Shown here one piece after another: positions 55,601 through 64,000 of a DNA stretch of 64,000 bases. Source of the stretch: Progne subis subis (taxonomy: Eukaryota; Chordata; Aves; Passeriformes; Hirundinidae); assembly GCA_022316685.1 (NCBI GenBank), contig JAKJHU010000065.1, positions 4,334,322 through 4,398,321 on the forward strand, given 5' to 3'. Each line of letters begins with the position of its first letter. The first letter of the stretch is position 1. A program made the translations under genes and the position numbers. The notes under the pieces are model-generated. The model searched no databases and had not been told where the DNA came from. It saw only the letters and a program-made list of their open reading frames with translations.

Positions 55601-57060
55601 TTGGCGTTGGGGTGTAGAAAGGAATGGCGAATGGCAAGTTCATTTCTGGCTGGGGTTTCTTACCAGTGAGTGAAGGGCAGAGTGTGGAGCTGTGTGTGAG
55701 TGCAGTAAGTGCAATGTCTGTCAAAGAAGACATATTTTAATGGCTCTTAAACTTGAAGATTGGATTCTGTTCTCTTAGGAGGTGTATCCTGCAGGTACAG
55801 CAGACACGTGCCAGGGGAAAGGAGCACAGAATTCGGTGTTTCAGTGAATTTGTTATAACCCAGTGGCCCACTCCAGGTCTCTCTCTCCCTGGAATTATGA
55901 CACACCATCCTGCTGGAAGTGGGGATTAAGCCAGACATTAAAGTCACATCGTGACCCACCTTTGCTGTTTAATGTCCCATGTGAAGTTTTAAAAGCGAAC
56001 CAAAAATAATACACTGGGTACTATTTTTAAGGCAAAACCCCAGCAAAATGTCTGTCATCAGGTTCCAAACGATGCCTTGCTTCACTTTAACTGTGAACTA
56101 TCCATTACATGGTCTTAATTTATGGAATGTTAAACAGTTTCTGGCATTACTGTGCCCCTGCAGGAAGAACAGATGGCACTTTTGAATGAGTTCTGCTACG
56201 GGATAAAACGTTCCAGGTCTTCAACAGATCACATCGATCTGTAAGAAAGGAATAGCTTTTGTGTAAAGTAAACAAGATAAAGTCAAACAGCCCAAAATCT
56301 CCTACTGAAGGAAAAGCAGTGCCTGTGGGCTGAGGTGGTGGTACAGATGGAAGGTAATTCCAGTTCCATAGATTGGAAGGTGGAATGTGGAAAAGTGCTG
56401 CTTAATACTGTTTTAAAGGTGAGCACTTAGGTTGGTGGAACATCCCAAAGAGGAAATCAGGCCTTGGAGACGGTGGTCAGGGTGTGATGTGGTCAGCATG
56501 TACTGACAGGAGCCTGTGTGTAACAAGAACACATTACTTTTATATCTGGTTTGATTTATAGAGCTTTGGCTCTCTGAGAAGAGCATGGAAACCACGAAAC
56601 TCCAGATCCTGACCATCCTCACCCTGCCCATGTACAGTGTGGGCACCCCCATGTTACTGAGAGGAACATCTCCATCGGGATGCACCTTGAACCCTTCACA
56701 GGTGTTTGTCTTGTAGGTGAAGCAGAGGATTGGCAGAACTGGGAGATGTTGCACCACTTTCCTTCTTCATTCCTCTGGATGAACTGCTGGAGTGGTGAAA
56801 TCCATCATTTTTTTCAGAGCTCTGCTGGGATTCTCCCAGCTGACCTCCAAGGGAATGATTGCTTTCTCCTGCCTGTCCTCTGCACTGTTGTGGTGAAGGA
56901 ATATCCCCTTCCGTTTATTTGTACAGTTCTGTAAGTTTTGTTCATATTGCCCATGGAGTTCTCCTTTGCAGAGTGGAAACTCACAGGCTCTGCAGCTTTC
57001 TCTACCCCAAAATAAGGTGATAAATCATGTAAAGTCTCTCCATGGTGCACAGTTGTGGAC
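52641..57060. other. Intron-like non-coding stretch
   Basis: 4.4 kb, AT-rich with GC-rich patches at 53.2-54.0 and 55.2-55.4 kb. Open frames overlap on both strands without splice support. No tandem repeat or mobile element recognised. Confidence 0.4.
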
Positions 57061-57184
57061 TCCCCATCCCTGGCAATGTCCAAGGCCAGGCTGGACAGGG
57101 CTTGGAGCAACCTGGGGTAGTGGAAGGTGGAACTGGGGTATCTTTAAGGTCCTTTCCAGCCCAAACCAGCCTGGAATTCTGTGG
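57061..57184 (+). mobile_element. CR1 LINE 3' end fragment
   Basis: TCCCTGGCAATGTCCAAGGC, then CAGGGCTTGGAGCAACCTGG, AAGGTCCTTTCCAGCCCAAA and AATTCTGTGG. Confidence 0.9.
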
Positions 57185-57485
57185 TAAATCTCATAGCAGA
57201 GGGACAATCCATCCATCCCACACAGTTTATCAGGGGTATTAATCACCCTTTGAAGTCTTGCCCACCCCTCCACTGATTGCAGAACCTCATCAGCAAGGTG
57301 ACTTCTAGTGATGTTAAACTGCAGCAGTGATCTTCTGAGGATTTAAACCTGTTAAAACTCTGTGTTCCTGTTCTTTGTCCTTTGGGTACCGTGGTGTGGG
57401 GGGACTGCCTTCAGCCGGCGTGCGGTGAGTTCCTGCAATCCGGGGAAATGTGTCCCCACAGTGTCCCATGCCAGCCTCCAGCCTG
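57185..57485. other. Spacer between CR1 and the 30-bp array
   Basis: Nothing recognised. Confidence 0.4.
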
Positions 57486-59771
57486 GTCAGCGCGGTGTGC
57501 ACATGTGACCTGGATCAGTGCAGTGTGCACGTGTGACCCGGGTCAGTGCTGTGTGTGCACGTGTGACCCGGGTCAGCGCGGTGTGTGCACGTGTGACCTG
57601 GGTCACTGCGGTGTGTGCACGTGTGACCTGGGTCACTGCGGTGTGTGCACGTGTGACCTGGGTCTGTGCAGTGTGCACGTGTGACCTGGATCAGTGCAGT
57701 GTGCACGTGTGACCTGGGTCAGCGGTGTGTGCACGTCTGACCTGGGTCTGTGCAGTGTGTGCACGTGTGACCTGGGTCAGTGCAGTGTGTGCATGTGTGA
57801 CCCAGGTCAGTGCGGTGTGTGCACGTGTGACCTGGGTCAGTGCAGTGTGTGCACGTGTGAGCCGGGTCAGTGCAGTGTGTGCACGTGTGACCTGGGTCAG
57901 TGCAGTGTGTGCACGTGTGACCTGGGTCAGTGCGGTGTGTGCACGTGTGACCCGGGTCAGTGCAGTGTGTGCATGTCTGACCTGGGTCAGTGCAGTGTGT
58001 GCACGTCTGACCGGGGTCAGTGCAGTGTGTGCACGTGTGACCTGGGTCAGTGCAGTGTGTGCACGTGTGAGCCGGGTCAGTGCAGTGTGTGCACGTGTGA
58101 CCTGGGTCAGCGGTGTGTGCACGTGTGACCCGGGTCAGTGCGGTGTGTGCACGTCTGACCCGGGTCAGTGCGGTGTGTGCACGTGTGACCCGGGTCAGTG
58201 CGGTGTGTGCACGTCTGACCTGGGTCAGTGCAGTGTGTGCACGTGTGACCTGGGTCAGTGCAGTGTGTGCACGTGTGACCCGGGTCAGTGCAGTGTGTGC
58301 ACGTCTGACCTGGGTCAGTGCAGTGTGTGCACGTGTGACCCGGGTCAGTGCAGTGTGTGCACGTCTGACCTGGGTCACTGCGGTGTGTGCACGTGTGACC
58401 GGGGTCAGTGCAGTGTGTGCATGTCTGACCTGGGTCAGTGCAGTGTGTGCACGTGTGACCTGGGTCAGTGCGGTGTGTGCACGTGTGACCCGGGTCAGTG
58501 CAGTGTGTGCACGTGTGACCTGGGTCAGTGCGGTGTGTGCACGTGTGACCGGGGTCAGTGCAGTGTGTGCATGTCTGACCTGGGTCACTGCGGTGTGTGC
58601 ACGTGTGACCGGGGTCAGTGCAGTGTGTGCATGTCTGACCTGGGTCAGTGCAGTGTGTGCACGTGTGACCTGGGTCAGCGGTGTGTGCACGTGTGACCCG
58701 GGTCAGTGCGGTGTGTGCACGTGTGACCCGGGTCAGTGCGGTGTGTGCACGTGTGACCCGGGTCAGTGCAGTGTGTGCACGTCTGACCTGGGTCAGTGCA
58801 GTGTGTGCACGTGTGACCTGGGTCAGTGCAGTGTGTGCACGTGTGACCCGGGTCAGTGCAGTGTGTGCACGTCTGACCTGGGTCAGTGCAGTGTGTGCAC
58901 GTGTGACCTGGGTCAGTGCAGTGTGTGCACGTGTGACCCGGGTCAGTGCAGTGTGTGCACGTCTGACCTGGGTCAGTGCAGTGTGTGCACGTGTGACCCG
59001 GGTCAGTGCAGTGTGTGCACGTCTGACCTGGGTCACTGCGGTGTGTGCACGTGTGACCTGGGTCAGTGCAGTGTGTGCATGTCTGACCTGGGTCAGTGCA
59101 GTGTGTGCACGTGTGACCTGGGTCAGTGCGGTGTGTGCACGTGTGACCCGGGTCAGTGCAGTGTGTGCATGTGTGACCGGGGTCAGTGCAGTGTGTGCAC
59201 GTGTGACCCGGGTCAGTGCAGTGTGTGCACGTGTGACCCGGGTCAGTGCAGTGTGTGCACGTGTGACCGGGGTCAGTGCAGTGTGTGCACGTCTGACCTG
59301 GGTCAGTGCAGTGTGTGCATGTCTGACCTGGGTCAGTGCAGTGTGTGCATGTCTGACCTGGGTCAGTGCAGTGTGTGCACGTGTGACCGGGGTCAGTGCA
59401 GTGTGTGCACGTCTGACCTGGGTCACTGCGGTGTGTGCACGTGTGATCCGGGTCAGTGCAGTGTGTGCATGTCTGACCTGGGTCAGTGCAGTGTGTGCAC
59501 GTGTGACCCGGGTCAGTGCAGTGTGTGCACGTGTGAGCCGGGTCAGTGCAGTGTGTGCACGTGTGACCCGGGTCAGTGCAGTGTGTGCACGTGTGACCTG
59601 GGTCAGTGCAGTGTGTGCACGTGTGACCCGGGTCAGTGCGGTGTGTGCACGTGTGACCTGGGTCAGTGCAGTGTGTGCACGTGTGACCCGGGTCAGTGCG
59701 GTGTGTGCATGTCTGACCCGGGTCAGTGCTGTGTGTCTTGCACGTCTGACCCGGGTCAGCGGTGTGCACGT
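57486..59771. repeat. 30-bp minisatellite, about 76 copies (2.28 kb)
   Basis: Each unit joins an alternating purine-pyrimidine tract GTGTGTGCACGTGTG to a palindrome TGACCYGGGTCA and a GTGCRGT link. Period 30 holds two frames open on each strand, giving frames of about 594 (+) and 629 (-) codons. The minus frame starts with an ATG outside the array (59996), but the product would be only a decapeptide repeat. 28-bp units lacking TG after GGTCAG occur near 57719, 58109, 58678 and 59757 and switch the frame. I do not call a protein. Confidence 0.97.
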
Positions 59772-62700
59772 CTGAGCAGGCTGCCAGAGCCGTTCAGTCA
59801 CGGCGGGGTGAGGCAGGGCCGTGCCACAGGAAGGCTCTCTGCAGGTGCCCTTCAGCCCAGCCTCCAACAGCACCGACAGGCTGGTCTGGAAGGCTGAAAT
59901 ACCTCCCCTGCTTCCCCTGGTGTGGGTTTGATCCTTGTTTATTGGTTTAAATACCGAATATTCTGTACTCTTGGGAGATTTTGTTTCATCTCTCATGTTA
60001 GTAGCTTTTCCATCTTAATTTTCCCTCTCTGTCGTGTGCTGGACTATGCATAACTAATGTGGAAAGAGGGACTACAACCTCGTTCTTCTTCTGTTGTACT
60101 AATTATTCATTTCCCCTTGTATCAATTATTTACTTCCCCTTGTATTAATTATCTTTACAGTTGTAGGATTTCCTCAGCTGGAAAACAGAATAGTTTCCTT
60201 CCCTTCCAGAAGATCATTGACCAGAACATAAATATGTATTTTAATGTGCCAAGATCAAACAAACTGTTCATGTTAGTTAATAGCACTTTAGGTGTAGTAT
60301 TGTTTGATGTGATGACAATCAGGTTGAATTTGCTGTTTGGTCAGTGTGTTCAACAAAACCAAGATGATGTTAAAGGGAAAAAAGGTTTTCTTGTTTAAAT
60401 TATGCGTGTGTCTATAAGGTAACGTACACAATTATTCAGTCAGCATTTTTTGTTAATGCAGTATCACCTGGTTTGCTGGGATTCCTATTTTGAATGTTCC
60501 ACCTGTAGTTGCAAGTGATCATGGGTTTGCTTGCATTGTGTGATGATCAGTAACTTAAAATATTCAAGGGTCTGGGTTGCACGCAGCAGATCCTACTAAC
60601 TTCCTGTGGTATTAGAAAGTGTAACGTGTAATTTACAGAATCAACAAGAGTCGCTTTTCTAATCTCGTTCTGGTTTGCAGAATGAGTGTGGTACAGAACC
60701 ACATATAGTTCTGAACACGAGAAGTGCACTCGTGCATCTGAGAGCAGGAGCTGTCTCAGTGCATTTGGACGCTCAGCAGCTGGGTATGCCAGCCTGGGCT
60801 TGTGTGCAGGAACAGGAAAAACCCGTGCTCCTGTCTCCAGGAAATTATCCCGCAAATGAAGGTTATCCCCTGGACAGCTGGGATCTGTTCCCTGTCGGGG
60901 GAAGGGAGTCAAGGTACAGGATTGCACATCTGCTGCAGGCAAAAGGGAAGGATAAACGCGAGCTGGAAGGTGGAGGCAGTGCACGTGCGCCTTCTGTTCT
61001 CTACACCTGGAGTTATTGTTGTCTCTGCACGATGGGCTCCGAGATGGGATAGCAGAGCAGGCTTCTTCCCTTTTCAGTTTGGTGCCCACCAAACCAAATT
61101 AATTCCATTATCCTTTGTGGAAGGTTTGTGCAGGAACACTCTGGATTGATGGATCACATCTGTGGCTGCTGACTGATTAGCAGCATGATAGATGCAGCTT
61201 CATTTACAGGGATTTGCTTTCATTCATGAGGAAAAAATTGAAAGTTTCTTTCCAGCACTTTTTTTTTCACATTAAAAGTTTTCAAAGTGCTCAACAAATG
61301 GTAGGCTTTGATTTCCATTTGTTTAATGCCTATGGTAATTAACATTTCTATGAGAACATTTTAACCAAGTGTTCTAGTTTTTCCTCCATTAAAATAATAA
61401 TTTTTTGCTCTAGCTGAAGGATTCAATTACTATATATAATAACCCTGATACGGGCTTTATTTTGTCGCCGTACGAGAGGAAACTGTTCCCAGGGAACGAT
61501 CACTGCTGCTTTTTCTGGATTTTATTAATTTATGGCTGGCAGTGTGCCTCGCGGTACGTCCAGTCCGCACTCCAGAGATGCTCTTGTCTGCAGTCTGTGG
61601 AGGTTGGGAAGGCAAGTGCTCTTCCCTGCAGCCTTCCCTCCATGAAAACCGCTGGGAATTGTCTCCAAATTGCCACTTGGCAGCGCACAGGGCAGGAAGG
61701 GCCGCTTGCTAAGCTGTCAGTTCAGCAGTAGGCTTCCTTCGGCCTGATTCGCGTTTTAGATGGGGGCGAGGGAATTTTCAGTTTGAACTGTTTGGAAGGA
61801 GCTGCCTGGAATAGGTAGGGAGTGCCCAGATGTTCCAACCAACTCATTTCCCAAGCAAGTGTCTGTATTCCTCTCACTGCTTAGGGCAGCGGGGTTCCCT
61901 GGATTACGAAAAAGAAACCAAGCCCAAAGGTAGATCTGCTGCCCACAGAGAGGTCTAGGCAGTAGCAGGGTTCTTTCGTGGAGGAGAGGAGGAATGGGCA
62001 GTGGGGGTCACGGAGGGAGTGGGAATGACATGTCAATGTTGATGCCACTGACCCTGAGGCTGCAGCAGGCTCTCTCCTGGGGGAGAGGCACTGCAGCCCT
62101 GCAAATGGCAGCTCTCTAAAACTGGGAAGGGGCAGTGATGCTTAAAAGAGCATCCTGGAGGGAGATCAGAGAAAGGAAGCAGAGAGAGAAATCCAGTCCA
62201 GGATCTTGAAAGGATGTATTTGAGGGGCACGGTTATGAGGTTGTGCAGGGGTTGTGCTCGAGTTATTCTTGGTGGGAAATGGTAAATACCTAAATAATGG
62301 GGAACATCTTGGAAACTAGGCATTTGTTCCTTCCTGAGAGGGAAGAGAGGAGTGGCAGCTCTTTAAATAAATGAGAAAAAAATTTCTTTCTTTCACTTAC
62401 CGGAGCGGCCTCGAGCATTGACAGTGCTCCCCTGAGCCCAGAGCTGGTGCTGGCTCCTGGGAGCTGTGCTGCCCCAGCTCCAGGCTGTCTCCACATGTGT
62501 GCCCCTGCTCGAGGTGCTGTGGAGCTCAGGGACCTGCCTGCTGCCAAAAGAGCTCTCCCTGTGCAAATTAGTTCATAACTTATGAGCTTTGACAAGTTTT
62601 TGTTGGCTGTGCCTTGGGAAACATTTTTGAGTGGCTGTTGCTGAGTTTGCTTTAATCTTTTCCCAGATTTCTTTGGCTGGTGTGGAAATAGCTGGATTAT

Positions 62701-62899
62701 TTAATTGTGTTTTTGAGGCGTATATATAGTCACCTGAAACCTGGTGATGTAAAAAGGAGAGAAAAAACGTGTATCAATAGCAAACACGTTTATTTTCACT
62801 CCAGTGAAAGAGTTTGGCTCCTTCCGCAGCAGAGCTGTGACCCTGGCCCAGCTGCCAGGACTTGCTGAGCCTCCTGTGCATTGTCCAGAGAGGAGCCTG
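59772..62899. other. Non-coding stretch
   Basis: 60.0-60.6 and 61.2-61.5 kb are AT-rich and may hold regulatory elements. The open frame at 61462-61731 has no ATG at its start and no splice support. No repeat or RNA gene recognised. Confidence 0.4.
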
Positions 62900-63320
62900 G
62901 TGGTCAGTTTGTCGGGGTCCTGTGGTCAGTTTGTCAGGGATTTTATGGTCAGTTTGTCGGGGTCCTGTGGTCAGTTTGTCAGGGATTTTATGGTCAGTTT
63001 GTCAGGGTCCTGTGGTCAGTTTGTCAGGGATTTTATGGTCAGTTTGTCGGGGTCCTGTGGTCAGTTTGTCAGGGATTTTGTGGTTGGTTTTTCAGGGACC
63101 TCAGGGTTGGTTTTTCAGGGATCCATCCCGTGATCAGCTTTTCAGGGACGCCATTGTTGGTTTTTCAGGATCCCCAGGGTTAGTTTTTCAGGAACCCCAT
63201 GGTTGGTTTTCCAGGAATCCATCCCATGATCAGTTTTTCAGGGTCCCCAGGGTTGGTTTTTCAGGGACCCCACTGCTGGTTTTTCAGGGTCCCCATTGCT
63301 GGTTTTTCAGGGTCCCCTGG
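62900..63320. repeat. Dimeric 45-bp minisatellite grading into 22-24-bp monomers
   Basis: To about 63090, two alternating monomers, TGGTCAGTTTGTCGGGGTCC (with TG) and TGGTCAGTTTGTCAGGGATT (with TTA), form a 45-bp higher-order unit. After that the units become diverged TGGTTTTTCAGGG-type monomers. The multiple-of-three period keeps two plus frames open. Confidence 0.93.
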
Positions 63321-64000
63321 CAGAGCCCTGGCCCTGTCCCCACTGCTCTGGTGCCCGTGCTGAGCTCCCCGTGTCAGCTCTGGCTCCTCAGCAGCTGCCC
63401 TGCTCCCACGGAGTCACCTTGGATCTGCTGCACCGGCGGCTCCCAGTGACACAGAATTCCACTCCTCTGGAATCCAAGTGCCTGCCCCTGTGGTGCTGGG
63501 CTGGGCTGAAGGGCAGCACTGACACAACAGCCCCAAGATGTGATCCTCCTCTCCCTGGCTCTGTCATTCCCTTGGAAGAAGGCTGCCTTTGCTCTCCAGG
63601 ACTTGAGAAAGCCTTCAGATGCTGCACATTCTGGAAGGGCTGCCTGCTCCCTTCTGTTAATGCTTGGCTGCTCCAGCTGAAATACCTCTGGTGATGCTTT
63701 TCCACTGCTGCAGTGTCGGGTCCCTGTTTGGGTTTGAGTGTGGGGAATGGCCTGGGAAGCTTCTGGAGCATCTCTGCTCGAAGGAGCATCTTCCCTTCTG
63801 CTGGGAAAGGACTTCTCATTGAGTTCTTCTGAGAGGCTCTGTGAGTTTTGATCCCATCCTGCCTTCTTCTTGTTTGCCTCCTCTTGAGTTTGCTCTTGAA
63901 TTAAGTAAAAATCCTCCACACTCCCAAATATCCATTTCTGAAAGCTTTTCCATGAGAAGGGGGTTAATGATAACTGATTCCTTAACAAAAACAAAGCTGA
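63321..64000. other. Non-coding stretch to window end
   Basis: Overlapping open frames on both strands, up to 206 codons on minus, with no domain, signal sequence or splice pair recognised. Confidence 0.4.

Noticed and set aside
58113..59897. 594-codon plus-strand Cys-rich repeat frame
   Set aside because: Starts at a non-ATG codon inside the array and is open only because of the repeat period.
58107..59996. 629-codon minus-strand open frame with an upstream ATG and a TRAHTALTQV-type decapeptide repeat
   Set aside because: Openness follows from a 30-bp unit free of stops in this frame. The complementary strand is equally open, and no signal sequence, splice site or domain supports a protein.
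61462..61731. Cys-rich 89-codon plus frame
   Set aside because: No ATG at its start and no acceptor; composition resembles unrelated intron-like sequence.

Overview
The window reads as nuclear DNA of a bird, probably a songbird. It carries about ten 5'-truncated CR1 retrotransposon ends of the type usual in passerines and no mammalian SINEs. It also holds several long GC-rich minisatellites of the kind common on avian microchromosomes, and a CpG island. No rRNA, tRNA, CRISPR array or bacterial-type operon was seen. Most of the 64 kb is non-coding, and most long open frames are by-products of tandem repeats whose unit length is a multiple of three.

Region by region: 1-6.0 kb is non-coding, with a 62-bp minisatellite (1.5-2.0 kb) and one CR1 end. 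From 13.5 down to 6.7 kb on the minus strand I reconstruct one multi-exon gene that I do not recognise. It has a signal-peptide exon, three tandem copies of an exon set carried on a 2.27-kb tandem duplication, and a final exon with a transmembrane segment and a short basic tail. Every internal core exon is phase 1 at both ends and a multiple of three long. The core chain is 431 codons. An 18-bp minisatellite sits just upstream of its first exon. From 14 to 42 kb I see CR1 fragments, one 27-bp minisatellite, simple repeats and several AT-rich stretches that may be conserved regulatory DNA, but no exon I can defend.

A CpG island at 42.2-43.8 kb carries three strong plus-strand splice donors. 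It is probably the promoter and non-coding first exon(s) of a plus-strand gene whose coding exons lie outside the window or were not recognisable. From 44 to 64 kb the sequence is intron-like or intergenic. It includes a hairpin-forming 24-bp array (49.9-50.3 kb), a 23-25-bp array (51.5-52.0 kb), a 2.28-kb array of about 76 thirty-bp units (57.5-59.8 kb), and a dimeric 45-bp array (62.9-63.3 kb).

The most interesting signal is the 6.7-13.5 kb gene. Two of its repeated exons differ strongly between copies, while the introns touching them are almost identical. That is the reverse of normal gene evolution, and it points to diversifying selection or exon replacement in a membrane protein. All gene calls here are from reading the sequence; no database search or expression data were available.
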